DNA of 64,000 nucleotides from Episyrphus balteatus. Its lineage: Eukaryota > Arthropoda > Insecta > Diptera > Syrphidae. A program made the position numbers and the translations under genes. The notes beneath the pieces are model-generated. The model made no database searches, was not told the origin of the DNA, and saw nothing but the letters and a program-made list of their open reading frames with translations. This document shows positions 1-13,800 of the stretch, piece after piece (the first letter of the stretch is position 1; the number at the start of each line of letters is the position of its first letter). The stretch spans positions 78,306,867 to 78,370,866 of the forward strand of contig NC_079136.1 of the NCBI RefSeq assembly GCF_945859705.1, given 5' to 3'.

Positions 1-722
1 GGTGTTTTATTGACTTTTTATCAATTCTTTTGCATAAGATTCTACCAATAGGATTGTATCAGAAGTGTTCAATAATGTTTGATGAAAATTCAGCGAAAAT
101 TGGCTAAATTTCTCAAATCAAAAATATTTTCCTTTGTATAAACTACCAGCTCTACCATTCTACCAAGTTTCAAGATTTTAGGTTAATCCGAAATTGGAAA
201 TCTCAAATTTTGATGATCTGTGAGTCAGCTAAGGCTTTTGCGATTTTGAAGCTCTATATCTCAGAAACTGCTCATTCTAAGTAGCTGACATTTTTTGAGG
301 AGTTTGTTTTTGACTATAATAAGTTTGGAAACTTCTGTTATATTTGGTATAAAAGTTAGAGGGGGGTCGAAAATGACCTGAGTTGTTTCCTGTAAATAAG
401 GGTGTAGTGTCAAAGTTAATGTTCTAGGTTCGCGCATTATTACTCATTAGTTGCAGATATAATCATTTTTATCAAAAACAAAAAAACCGACTTCTATGGA
501 TCGAAACTTGGATTTTCAGTTTTCTCATGGATTATAATGTCAAAACTGTTTGAAATTAAAATTGGGCCACACTGCAAGCTCCAGCTTTAGAATACATTTT
601 TCATTTTTTTAAGTCGGTTAAGTCGACTTCGATTTTGATGATTTTTTTTTCTAAAATTGTATTGTTTTATGTTTATCAGAATCAGAAACCTTTTGGATTC
701 GGAAAAATAAATTAAATATATA
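1..722. other. Left intergenic DNA with one dispersed-repeat relic
   Basis: No gene seen. About 465-620 (AACCGACTTC-like start, GGATCGAAACTTGG, TTGGGCCACACTGCAAGC, CCAGCTTT) is a diverged copy of the repeat at 6818-7090 in the same orientation. Confidence 0.5.
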
Positions 723-1427
723 CATTAGGGTGTCCGTTATTTCCCAAAGTAATGTTTTTGGGGGAAACACCCCCTAGATTGAAAGTTTAGGGCCTAAATA
801 AGGGGAATTAAGCAAAAAAAATTATTTGGAGGTCATTAAACTGTGGATAATTGTTAAACAAAATTCAATAAAAATATTGTAAACATGTCTTTTGTAGTTC
901 GAGAAAAATAAATTGAAACGTATAAAAACGGCGAATATTTCAAATAAAAATTAAAAAAAAAATAAAATTTTTGATTTTTACACACATTTTTGAATGCAAT
1001 ATTTGAAAACACTTAAAAACCAATAAAACTGCATTTAAAATTGTGTGATAGGTTGCTTACTTTAAGTAGAATAAAATAAAACGTACAAGCAAAAACTACG
1101 AAAACAGCTAATAATTTCAAAAACCGAAATAAAATATAAAAAAATTTTTAACGGGAAATTTTGAATGTGATCTTTTAAAGTACCAGTTTTCCAACCAGAA
1201 TTATCAAACATTTTAAAAATAGATGATTTAACTCGAGAGAAAAAAAAATTTATGTATGAGTTAAAAATTTCCCAAACAAATTTGTATGGGGAAAGTATGA
1301 CCTTAGAGGCACGGTTTAATGACCTCCTTAAATTTTTTTTTTGCTTAATTCCCCTTATTTAGGCCCTAAACATTCGCTCTAGGGGGTGTCCCGAAAACAT
1401 CACTTTGGGAAATACAGGACATCCTAC
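723..1427. mobile_element. Long-TIR non-autonomous DNA transposon, ~700 bp
   Basis: The first about 125 bp (TTAGGGTGTCCGTTATTTCC, CCCCCTAGA, GGCCTAAATAAGGGGAATTA, GGTCATTAAAC) recur as reverse complement at about 1312-1427. TA dinucleotides flank both ends (721-722 and 1428-1429), as for Tc1/mariner-like elements. The interior is AT-rich with no reading frame. The terminal word resembles that of the small element at 60834-60969. Confidence 0.75.
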
Positions 1428-4400
1428 TATATATGTATAATTCAATTTAAAAGTACAATTGACCTCAACACCAATGTGTGAATCGGTGGATGAAAACTCT
1501 TTCGTTGAGGATAGAGCTGGCTGGAGAAGCGCTGGCGCTGGTCATCCTAAAGCCTAGTACATAGTACTTGTGAAGCAAGTCGTGAAGTGAATTCATACAA
1601 TTTTTGTTTGTTTTTAATTTCCAAATTAAGATTGTGAGTAAAAGATACTCCCGTACATTTTGCACGTTTCCCCTATTTTTTTTTTCACCACGAAATTTCA
1701 CAGGAACGTTCACGGGTGACCAAAAAAAAAAAAATGTATGGATTTACTTCACGACTTACTTCACCAAGTATGTACCTACTAGGCTTAAGTTAGTTAGTAA
1801 ATAGGGTTTTTTTTTATCAAGCTCTGTTTGCCCCAATTTATTCACTTAGCATTATATTAAAAGTCGCCGTTAAAATTGAAAATCACAAATTTTAAAATTT
1901 CTCGTTTTAAATGGTGGCTTTAAATTTGGTGGAGTGTTGATAAAGTGGGACCTAAACTAATTCACAAAAATTTAAGTTGCATGATATACCATCTCCCTCT
2001 TGGATGGGATATCCGGTGCAGTCAGTTTAATATTAAAGTGCCTTATTTAATTTTGTGTTCATTAGTGAATTTGGACCTTATTCCTTAAAAAAAAAAAGTT
2101 TTCATTTCCTGGCTTGGTTATTTCTCTGTGCCTGCATTTATTCGGTCTGATTTCACTTTGATAAAGTGCAATATGGCCACATATGGAAAATCAGCGTTAT
2201 TTCGCTTTCGTCAAGTGAATTAATTTGCAAATTCGGCGTTTTTTCACGGCAAAATAACTAAAGTCGCGTTTGGGTACTTTTTGGAAATTGTCTGCCTATT
2301 CTTTTTTACTACATTTATATTGTTTTTATTCATTTAAAATTCTTTTATTAATGAGATATTCACCGATAAATATTAATTTTCAATGTAAAATAAAGAATTT
2401 TTTTGGGAACAATTTTTCAAGAGTACCTATAGATAATTTTTTCGCTTATGACATAAAACACATGCTTTTTTAGACCAAACCTTGTTTTTTTTTACGAAAA
2501 AAGTGTGTTTTTTGTTTGTTCTGTTCTGATGTACAGACTTTAACTTGAAGAAATATACTTAAGGTCAAAAAATGAGACTTCACATTTTTTTAAATGTTAC
2601 TGAATATATATCGATAAATCTTTTTCACGTTTTAAAAGACATTTCCATTCATTTTATTTTTTAAATTCAAAATTTCTTAAAAAACGATTTGAATTTCTTG
2701 ACATTATAGGCCCGTAAATTTTCAGCTTCGCTCCCGAAATTTGTTTACCAATTCTACTTTCTTTGTATCATGAAGATGCAATGATAAATTCCAAAAAAAT
2801 TAAGCTCTAAGAACTAAACGATTGATCTCTGAACTGCTATTAATTATAGTATTTCATTCATAGCTATGCAAATGCAATAGCAACAAAACATTTAAATACT
2901 TTTAATTAGCTTTTAAAGTATTCTCTTTAGTGCTGAATGTGGAAATTGAGTACATTGAGGTTTGTTTGTATCTCAAATATTCGCATAGAATTTAATTCTC
3001 TATGCAAATCCTTCTCTTCAGCAAAAAAAACTCAATGAAATTGAAAGTTAAAAATAATCCGTCACTATGTTCATTATGCCTCACAAATAAACAATGCACA
3101 GTCTCACCATTTTTATTTAATGAATTTATCGATACTACATAGAATAACAATATAAAGTGTACATTTAGGTCTTACGAACTTGTTTGTGTATAGTTTGTAT
3201 AAAAATAGTTTTTTTTAAGTATAACTTTCGATTACCTTGCACCATCTCGAAACATTTTTCTTTTAATATATCGATAGTCGTGTTTTCGTGAAACTTAGAA
3301 ATCCGGTAAGCAAAAATCTAACAAGGAGTGCATCAACAAAAACTTACTTACTTACTTACTTACAAAAACTTACTGGGAATTATTTCACCTTTTTTCTTCC
3401 ATTTAAAAATGAGTTAGGCATCAATCCATACAAAAAGATCTTTAAACTTGGCTTTGAATCGTTTTCGTGAAAAAATATGATTTATTATACAAAATTCTTT
3501 CGAAAACACGGCTTATACTGGAAAAGACAAAATTTTATATGTTTGTTTCCAAAAAAAAAATCTAGTGCTTTTTAAAAAAAATCAATGTCACGTTTTCGAA
3601 AATTTGATTTTCAAAAAAAAGGCAAAGTTTTTTTAAAAATCAAAAAATCAAGTTTTTCAAAATTTAATTTTTTTTTAATTTTAAAATTATGTAATTTTAT
3701 TTAACACATTTCGTTGAAACCGAAATAGTTAGTAGTTTCGGAGAAATTATGATTTATAAAAATAAACGGTTCTATGGCAGTTGTTATAGTTAATATAAAA
3801 TGTTTTCAATAAAAGATAGACCTTGCCTAAAAATTAACATTTGAATCGTTATTTTTGATCCAAAAAAATTAATTTCAAAAACCCAGTAGAGTCTTCAAAT
3901 AGTCAAGATGTTTTTCTTAGAATCTTATTTACATGAGAATTTCGAGATTGGTTTTATTAATGAATGCAGTAATCTTACCCTTATGTATGTAGCTCTTATA
4001 TCGGAAATGATAAAAAAAATTCTCACAAATCGCTTTAAACTTTGCTTAATACGTAGAACGTCATAGCAGCGTAAGACCAAACAACAATGAGCTTTAGGTT
4101 TCAGTACCGTCTTGAATTTTGAATTGTCTTGTTCGTTCTTATCGAAATATCCGTTGTCTAAAAAATATATTTACAAAAACATAATATTATTGTATTTTTG
4201 AACTTTTGGACTTGTTTGTTTCTTGTAGTTTATACAAAAACAAAAAAACAATTAACATCGGATTCTTAATTTATTTTTAATCGCATTTTAATTTTAAATC
4301 GAAAGGTATGTGATAAAAAAAAAAGAAAAATGTAATTCTGTTGTTTTTTATCCAAAGAAAAATATTTTTCTAAAAATGATTAGTGGTATTAAAAAAAATC

Positions 4401-5464
4401 CACTTTAGTGTTTTTTATTGAAAAACATCAAAAAGTTATTGCTTTAAAAATAAAACAATAAATAAAAATAAAAAATATAAACGCATTAATAGAAAACATG
4501 TTTATTTTTAAATTTGAAATGCGTCTTATAATACCGCTTTTAAATAATAAGTCAAAAATACTTAACCTTCGAATATGACATCTTAACATTGGGTTGTTTC
4601 TGTCTATTTTTTCAATGAAAATTATTCTTTTTAATAAATAAGTTTAATAACATTGTATCTTGTGGTAAATTAAAAAAGAAAACGCATCATTTCACACAAA
4701 AATACTCTTAATATCAACCTTAAAAAACTCCTAATATTCCGTATTTTGAATCGCAACGTTAATAGGCTTCAATGTATGATTATTTTATTATATTTGTATA
4801 CGTATCATATTTATGCTTTTTTGTATATTAGATAGTGACAAATTATGCAAAAGGCGAAAGGTGAATGGTACACAGCAAGACTTTAAAAAGTCCAAATTCA
4901 AACCTAAAACGCAAGAAATGATATAGAAGGTGTCCCTACAATAAATATGTGCTAAGAAATCGTCGTCAGTTGGCTAGTGTGTTCAAAAAGCTTATTATGA
5001 TGTTAAACTTCCTTAGAAATTATGAATACCTAGTCTCATTTATGGGGTGTTTTAATTTAATTTTGTATTTGTTTACAAAGTAGGAATTTAAAAGAAATAA
5101 AAAGAAAAGACTTTGGGTGTTTATTTGTTTATAAATAATGCACGTAATTTTTTGTTTATTTATTTATACATATTGAATTTTAGACTAAAGAGACGATGTG
5201 AATGTGAAGTGGTTATGAGAATTGAAGCATGTTTAATGAGTGAGAATAATAACAAACTGAATGATTGAGTAAACAAAAGAAAAAGCATTTTTAGATAATA
5301 ATAAATTCCTTGTATTTAATGGGTAAAATACTTTTTAATGAATTTTGGCAAACGATTCAAAATATGTTTATAAATTTTAATGTTTTCATTATTCCATATC
5401 GAATGAAATTGCTGATTAAAGAAAAACAATTAAATTAATACTTTAATTTTTTACTTGCGATGTA
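1428..5464. other. AT-rich intergenic DNA, nothing coding
   Basis: About 4 kb without a convincing gene. An (ACTT)n microsatellite of five units sits at about 3343-3363. Short open frames here have homopolymer-rich, unbiased composition and no domain. Confidence 0.6.
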
Positions 5465-6459
5465 GGGTCAATGTGGGTAAATGTAAACAGGGGTAAATGA
5501 AAACATGGCTCATAACAAGCTTCAGTTAAATCTCTTTGATGCATACATAAGTACAAATCGCGGACGCATGTATCCTTTAACTTATACGTCAAGCTCATTG
5601 CTGTCAACAGAGAATTCATGCGACGAGCGTATTTTCCGTGAAAGATAATTTTTTAAAGTGCCAAACAAGTCGTTAGTCTTTCAGAAAAATTAAATATTTT
5701 TGCAGATTCAATTAAGTCAGTATAATTTGCAAATACTTTTTAGTTTTGAATTTTAATGTAGATTCTATGTGAAACAAACAAATTTTAAAATACAGGACAT
5801 TTATGTCGATTTGCATGTGTTTACATTTACCCCAGAATATTTTTCATAATGGGTAAATGTAAACAACGTATTCTGGGGGTAAATAAAACATATATTTTTG
5901 CTGAAATTATTGGTTTTAATAAAAAAAAAATATTTATAGTCAATTACTATTGCTAAAGTGCCACGGAGTCACATTTTAAAGTAGCCAACACCATCATTTT
6001 CAGTGGATGATGTTGCAAAATCGGTCTTTGACGTAAAAAGAAAAAATATTACGTTCAGAGCTGCTCAGGATGCATATTGGGTGCCTATATAAAGAATCAA
6101 AGGAAGAAAACAAAAAATTTTACTGGACTTTGAAAAAGTTTTTGTCAAATACCTTCTTGAACGTTTTTCAAGTCGTTATCCATATGATAAAGAGAAAATC
6201 CTAAATTTTAAATCACCGTTTACATTTACCCCGAATTTGTAAAAAAAACATAATACGGTGGGGTATTTGTAAACATGTCATATTTGACAGTAATTTAAAC
6301 AATTGGGGAAATATTTGTTTATATTTATAAAGAAGAACTGCAATCATTTCATATTTGCATTTGAAGATACCATTCAAGTTGTTCCGTGAAAACATATTAA
6401 AATCTAAAGTCAAAAGAAAAAAAAGACATGAAATTGTTTACATTTACCCACATTGACCC
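5465..6459. mobile_element. TA-flanked ~1 kb element, copy 1
   Basis: Terminal inverted repeats begin GGGTCAATGTGGGTAAATGT and end with the complement, 24 bp without a mismatch; TA duplications lie at 5463-5464 and 6460-6461. The word GGGTAAATGTAAAC or its near variants recur in both orientations inside (about 5497, 5818, 5850, 5876, 6218, 6260). A second copy stands at 55911-56890. Interior frames are short and not conserved as protein, so it looks non-autonomous and mobilised by a Tc1/mariner-type transposase elsewhere. Confidence 0.85.
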
Positions 6460-6485
6460 TATGTATCAATTTACAATTTAAAAAA

Positions 6486-7738
6486 AAATTGAACTCGAGA
6501 TAACAATCAGGCATGCCATATGATGATAGAGAATTATGGGTTTGTTTTTATGTGGGTCTCGCTCTCTAGCTGCTCTATAGAGATTTGCTTCAAGCTTCGT
6601 AATTAAAGGTGATTCGAACATTTTCTGGACCAAAGCTAACGATACTCGCCATATGACCGAAATGAAAAAATCTCAATCAATTTATTTTATGCTCTTTACG
6701 CTTTGCCATAAATTTTAAGGATATGCTCCTTTTGATGTGGGATCGAGGACGACTCTCGGTGTCGAAAAAATTAGTTTTTCACATAAGTCACATGTTTTTT
6801 CATTCAGAAATTAACACCTCTAATACAAATAATCATTTTTATCAAAAAAAAAAAAAAAAAAAAAACAAAACCGACTTCCATGGATCAAAACTGGGTTTTA
6901 TGGTTTTTCTCATAGTTTCTATGGCAATAACTGGAATAAATTGAAATGGGACCACATTGCAGGCCCCAGCTTTTTAATACAAAAAGAATAATCAAAATAG
7001 GTCCAAAGTTATGAGGTAACAAACATAAAAAAAAAAAAAATACAGACGAATTGAATACCTCCTCCTTTTTCGAAGTCAGTAAAAAAGCAGCCGTGATGCT
7101 TAGTACCACACATATAAATGAGTTTTACAATCGTGAGATTCATCAACTTAGTCACATTTATTTTTAAACGTTAAAAAATAAACATTAACGTTCTCAAAAA
7201 TGATTCCAATGATAACATACGTAAATATCTACATTATTGTTTATTTTTTAAAAGATGCCAACAATATTTTTAAATAGCTTTATGCACTATATAATTTAAC
7301 AAGTATAAACATAGAAAAGGAAAAATGTACACTATGGCGTATACGTACTTTTTTAAATATTTTCATTTAGATTTTTATTTAATGTACCTACATGAAAACA
7401 CTAGATTTCAATCAACTTAAAAATTAAATCGCTTTTGATTTAAGTACAATCTGCATACATTTTTGTATTATAAATGCTGAACTTAGGCTAATCTCGTTAG
7501 TTTGTTCATTATATGTAGCAACTATGCTTTATTTCATGCATCCTTCAATTAATATTTATTATTTTCTTTTTAACTGCTTTCCCTTATACTAATACTATGT
7601 AGCAGTAATTAAGTTTATTTACTATAAACACTTACCTAAAAATTTATTTGAGATAGAGTAGTGAGGGTACCTATTTTTTTTTTTAACATCATTCTCATGT
7701 CATACTTTCTTATTTATTTAATTCATTTTCTTTTTTAG
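6486..7738. repeat. Dispersed repeat relics upstream of the NDRG gene
   Basis: 6486-6600 (AACTCGAGATAACAA, ATGATGATAGAGAAT) resembles 47620-47670 inside the hAT element. 6818-7090 starts with a poly-A run and AACCGACTTCCATGGATC and ends with an inverted AAGGAGGAGGTATTCAATTC block, a wording I recognise from widespread insect repeats. 7130-7738 is plain AT-rich DNA; an upstream untranslated exon of the NDRG gene may lie here but is not visible. Confidence 0.55.
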
Positions 7739-7815
7739 GTGGCCTGTGAAGAATGTCAACCGTTCAAGAACGAAGAAAATCCTTTGCTAGAAGAGCAGAA
7801 AGCCTTGTGGAAAGG
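7739..7815 (+). CDS. MESK2: MESK2-like alternative first coding exon A
   Basis: A TTTTTTAG acceptor precedes this exon, so an untranslated exon must lie further upstream. ATG at 7753 opens MSTVQERRKSFARRAESLVER, basic and Ser/Arg-rich, and the exon ends AGG before GTGAGA in phase 0. That phase matches the shared exon at 16689, so it can splice straight to it. If the donor were skipped, the frame would read on only to a stop near 7863. Confidence 0.6.
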
Positions 7816-10800
7816 GTGAGAACAATGAACACAATATACGAGGTATCGGATGACCAATTTTAAGAGTTTTTGTGTGACGTACTTTTTGATTTTTAGTTTT
7901 ACCTCAAGAAATCCTATAGTCGAACTCATCCACCATTTTTTTCCACCATTTTAGCTTGGTATAAATGCGTTAAGTGGTAACTATTGAGTCCAATGAACTC
8001 GTAAGTTATTTTTTAAATAATTCACAATTTTCAACCACACTGTTTGATTAAGGAAGAATGACCAAAACTCTAGAGCGTGTAGATTGAATAAATCGTATGG
8101 GATGTGGAGGGAGGATGTCTATTCGTCTCCATTTTCTAAAACATTGTAAAGTAAAATCTCTCTTTTATTGCGTTTTCAAATAAAGTAACTTATGAAATTG
8201 TTTTTTAAAAATTATTTTTTAAAATCAAAATTTTTCAAATAAAAAACAATTCCGAACTATTTTTTTTTTTCAATTTTTATTTATTATAGTGAAGATACAA
8301 TAAAAGCCCTGTTCCATTGGAGGTGGTAGTCTACTAATAGTAGATGTTCTGGTTAATCTTATACCATCATCTACTCATGCTCTTCTTCCCGAGTAGGTAC
8401 GATTTGTATTGAATTCGTTGAAGGTGCGTTCCATTGAAAATAGCTAGTAAACTACTAGTAGTACTTTGCCACCTCCCAAAGGAAGAGGTCTAAAGTGACA
8501 CAGTATTGTAATGACCCTGAATTAATCCTTTTTTTCATTAAAATCGCCTGAAAACTACCTGTGAAAATATAAATTGGCCCTGAGTCGACGGGTTCCGAGT
8601 AAACTAGTTAAGGCTCTCTTTGACCTAGATTAAACAATAAAATAAATAAGACGAATTTATTTTGTTTTTGTCATGATCTTTTCTTGCTCAGCGGCAACAC
8701 TATTAAAAATGTTTAGAAGAAGAAACGCATTTTGCAACCACAACTAAATGTATCTTAACACATTTCCCCATATATAGCTTTTTTCAAGCTTTTCATTCTA
8801 TACTGTATCGATAAAAGTTTAAAAATCAGTTGAAAGGTTCGCAGTTCGAAAGGCATCACTCCGAAAAAGCTTAAAATTCCAATTTGAACATAGATGCTTC
8901 TTCTATGATACACGTTATAAATTAAATACCAGTATCATAGTCAATTATTTATAACTTAGCGGTTAGTTTAAAGAAAGTATCAAAGCCGCTCACAACCTAA
9001 CTGCTCCTTCGTTTGATATTTTGAATTCACTCGTATATTTCTTGTATTTGCTTTATGCAGATTAATTGTATTATCTAATTCGACTTATATAATAGTATTT
9101 AATTCAATTAATACCCTTATTAGCGTGAACTTCTGACATTTGTGTTCTTTTTGTTGTTGTTTTGTCTGTCAAGGATTTAATTTAACCTTTTAAGAATGTT
9201 GTCTGTAGATAGGCATCATCACCTTACGCACCATCAGCATATATCCAACGATAAAGTCAGTGTAAGTTATTTTTAAATTATTAATAAAGTTTTACTAATC
9301 TATGTTATTTTCATAATTCTGAGCTAAAAGTTTACAAAGTATTTAATTTAGCCGGCATTTTAGTTTATCATTTCGATTTGAACATATTTAAACCTAAGAA
9401 TATCTTATTGGGTCTAAACTCTAGAACGTAACTAAATAGTGAAGGTAGCTGTATTCACATTCGTGAATTTTGAAATTTTAGAGTGCAGTTATATGATTTT
9501 TTAATTTTAATGCTTTTTTTTACTTATTAAAAGAAATCATGAATTAACTTATTGTTTCGAGACCTCCAGGATTCTAAAAAATCTTAGAAGTTTTTTTTTT
9601 TTGCTCAGAGCTATTAAACCATCAAAACCAAATATTTTAACGTCTAAATGAATCTCTATACAATATAGTTTAATAAAGTGTCATTATCACATAAATTCAA
9701 TTTTAACAAACATCTGTACAAATACTATACTGAATAGACTATTTCTGTTTTATAGTACTATCTATAAAATATAAATGTACGTGGATTTGTAATATTTAGG
9801 CAAAAATGCCGGTAATGTTGTGGGGTTCATTTTTATATAAACAAATAAATATATATTTCGATTAGAGTAGCTTATAAAGTAAAAAGGTAGTAGGCTTAAG
9901 TTTTAAAAAGAAATTTTTGTTATTTAACCTAAAAACATTTATTTTCAATTCCGACAGAAGAGAAATATATTTTAGAAAATTCATCAAAAATCGTAAAGTT
10001 CACATCGTTCCTTGCTTAATCATAATAGGGGTAGGTACCCTATTATAATACCTACTGCAAATTATTTTGCTAGCTAATTGTAAAAAAAAACCAGTTGAAG
10101 AAAAATTTATATTGTATACAATACCGCATCCGTATAAGTATAATCTTGATGCCTTATATAATATATACAGTGGTGGAAAAATAATAATCTTTCTTTTCAA
10201 AATGTATGTACATATGTTCTTAATATATTTAAAAAATATTAGAAATATTTTTTAACAGTGACATTTGAAGATATCGATGTTTTATTAAGGATATCCTCTT
10301 TATTGCACCTTCTTTTCCTAAATTATAAGGGGTTGGTCTGTCAGGAATTGTTAAGAGCGTTTTATTTTATTTTTTTGGAACAAGTGGCATTTTTCGAGGA
10401 CTGCAACCACATAAACCTACTTATGGAAATTAGTTAGTGTTAGTCCTTTCTGTTAATTGTACGTTTAATTAATTGACCAAGTTTGACAAATTCAAATGCT
10501 AAAAATCAAAAATTGGATATTCCTTATATTAATAAAATTTTTCCTCAGTGTTTCTAATTATAGTTCCACACAAAGTTGGACTATATTTTAGATTTTTTGC
10601 AATATTTTTCTTTTGTTGGGTAAATTCTAAAATTTTGTTCTTAAAATGTTACAACGATTATATCATTACTCGTGTTTGCTTAAAATTTGTTAAATATTTT
10701 GTATTTATAGTAAGAAAAAAATAAAATTTTGTAAACAAAGGAGAATGTTTCTAATTATTTTGCCACCACTTATATATTATATATATTATACATAAATAGC

Positions 10801-13800
10801 TCTTTAAAAGCTCTATAGAGTTATTTAATTGTGTATTTATTAAAGAATATTTAAAGATGTTTCTGCTTATTAAAAATTATCGATTATTTTATATCAATTT
10901 ACTAAAGTCTTCTTGGCTAAAAACCCATTTTTAATTAATATATCTTTGTTTACATGGATGAAATTCCAAGTGCATCCTAAGTGGGAGGATTTCGTAACAC
11001 AATTCTTTTTTCTTTTTGATACAGAAGGATAAGTATTCAACGTGTATCGCTTGGTGCAGTATTAAATGTACAAACATTCTGCCACTTTTCAAAGAACTAT
11101 TTATTGAAAATCTTTAATAATAACCTGTAGAAATATTTTGCCATTTTTATTGCTTAGTTATTTAAATTTCTGTTCTCCAATATAAAACATTAAAGCACAA
11201 GAAAATATTCAAGGTCAGTCGAATATAATTACCATCAAATTATAACCCATTGGGATAGCCGATTTTCCTTAAGGGTTTGGTTTGTATTCATCAGCTGATA
11301 TAATATTACAATATTATTGTATCGATAATATCAAGCAATTAAGTGCTCCTTTTCTCTTGTGTTTGTGTGAATATGAATTAGAAAAAAAAAAAACACTTGT
11401 TTGCATTGTTAATTACAAGAAAAAAGATGTTTAAAAAATGTGAAGGCGTTTATTTCTACTTGCCAGATGGAAGGTTCGCTTTGTATTTAAATTAGAATTG
11501 GTTTTAAATACCTGACACAATTCTTGAGGTTTTATTTACATGAATAAGCTTTTAGAAGGGCTTCAGAAAGATATCGCTAATTAAAAATATAATTTTCGTA
11601 TGTTCTTAGTGGTAAACCTTACGGGACAGACATAAAACATTACAGTTTTAAGCCATAGTTGTTCAATAAATTTTGAATCCTCATTCGTGCCACTTACAGT
11701 GGCTTGCGAAAGAAACCAATGGCTTTTCTCGAAGCTACCCATTCTATTTTAAGAAAAAAAATTGGATTCTCAAAAATGTTAAAAATTTGTTTTTTAGGCT
11801 GGCAATGGCGTATCTGGCTATAACTGCACTTGAAATAGAAGTTTTCAAAAATAATTTTTTTATTCTTTAACCTTTTGAATCTTAGAAAATGCTGTAAATT
11901 GGGTTAAAATTTTAAACAATTTAAGAAAAATGTCATATTTAACTTTAATATTAAACCCTTGACCCACTGCAAGAGCAAGTACTTGAGACCCAGTCATGCA
12001 TTTCATTTTATTTCTAATGAAATGCGAATGACGACAAATCTGCAAGTCATTTATAGTTGGCAATCTTTTGTGAAGAACAAATATCGGACTTCTTACATGA
12101 TGAAAACATGAACTTCCACCCTCCTTGTGTTAATATTCTCTAGTTATTCTTAGAGCTATATCGTCTAAATAATAATGGCAAGTTCATTTTGAATGGAAAT
12201 GACCCAGAACACCATTACGTTAGTCTATTCAAATACTTTTTTAAATTTCATTATCAAGGAGGTTTTGCTGTATTTTTTTTTTTTGTTATAGGAACTAAAA
12301 AGTAAAAACAAATTACTTTTTTCATAATTAAACAATTGAACTATTAATATATCTCCCTATATAATGCAATCTGTAGGTAATTATACTTGCACTGTACTAA
12401 TAAAAAAAATATGTACATACATAACGAAAAGTATCCTTAGAAGTTGATTTGGGAACAAAATGATTTCATTTTTACTAGAGATATATGGGAACTGTCCAAT
12501 AAAAGTTCTTCAATTTATGTTCAATAAGTTTAATTGACCTTTAAATCCTATTTAAAAGTGTGACATTGTAAAACTTATCCTAATGTTTCCGTTTTCTGAG
12601 ATAAGAAGTTTGATCATTAGCCTTCTATTCAAAGTCTTAAAGAGAAATGAAAGGAAATCCACTCCAAATTTCAATGTAAATAAAAATAAAAATACATTCT
12701 TGCAACAAAAATGCTTGGTTAAAAAAAAAACTCTTAACGAGCAAAAATTGTAGCTATTTATATGTAGATATCTTTTTAAAAAGTAAAGGTTTTGAATGAA
12801 TAATTTTTACTACAAACGAACAAGTGACTTGCATTCAATTCTAATAGTAACAAATAGTAACAAGGATAAAATATTGAAAATAATCACGTGGAAAGAAAGA
12901 AATCTTTGACTTTCAATTGAATGAACTGAATTGAACTTAATTTCGGTAAATTGAAATGTTGCATGAGTGATTTGTACAAAAAGAACAGCCTTACTGTAGT
13001 AATAGAAAGATTCAATGTGAATAAAATTGCAAAAAAAAATAAAAATTGTGAAAATTAAAAAAAAAATTCAATGTCCAGTTAAAAAACCGATGTTGACCTT
13101 AATTACAATTTATTACTATCCATATTATCTTCAATTTTTATAAACTAATAAAATGATGTAATATATTTGTTTGATGGAAAGCTCTATAGCTCTGGGTAGC
13201 TCAATAATACGTACGGAATGAGTCGTTCTTTTTAATTTTAATAGCCACCTTCGACTTCAAAATTTAATTTTCTCGAAAGAGACTCGTTGTTTGCCGTTTA
13301 ATGTTTTAGTATTGCATCTTCAGTTAACAATAATGAAGATTTACGATTGTAAGCTGTTTCACTTGAACGAACCAATTGCTATCAATTTAACTTCAAATAA
13401 GTTCACCTTCCTTATAAGGTAGATACCCTATACCGATACAAATGGAAGGCTTGTGTAACAATTTATTGTTTACTAAATATCGTGCAGCCTGTTTCCTATT
13501 GAACTTTTAATGAAGTTCTGATATAACTAGATCATACGTATGAACGTACTGAATAGATATGAGTAAACCATATCATCATCAAAATAAGTGATGAAGATGA
13601 TACATTAAATCTACCACAAACATGTTTGTTTTCATTGGGAGTTAGATATTGTATGAGGACAATAAGATCATAATCTATTGACTTAATTAGGTCTCGTTTA
13701 AAATATAATTATTGCGTATCTATCTCTATCGTATTAAAGAGATTTCAAGAAATTCTTATTGTTATTCTTTTTTTTTTTTTATTTTCTTAATTTGGATACA

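Noticed and set aside
6213..6413. 66-residue frame shared with 56632-56826
   Set aside because: It lies inside both copies of the TA-flanked element. Its start and ends differ between copies and it shows no domain; the likeness comes from DNA homology of the copies.
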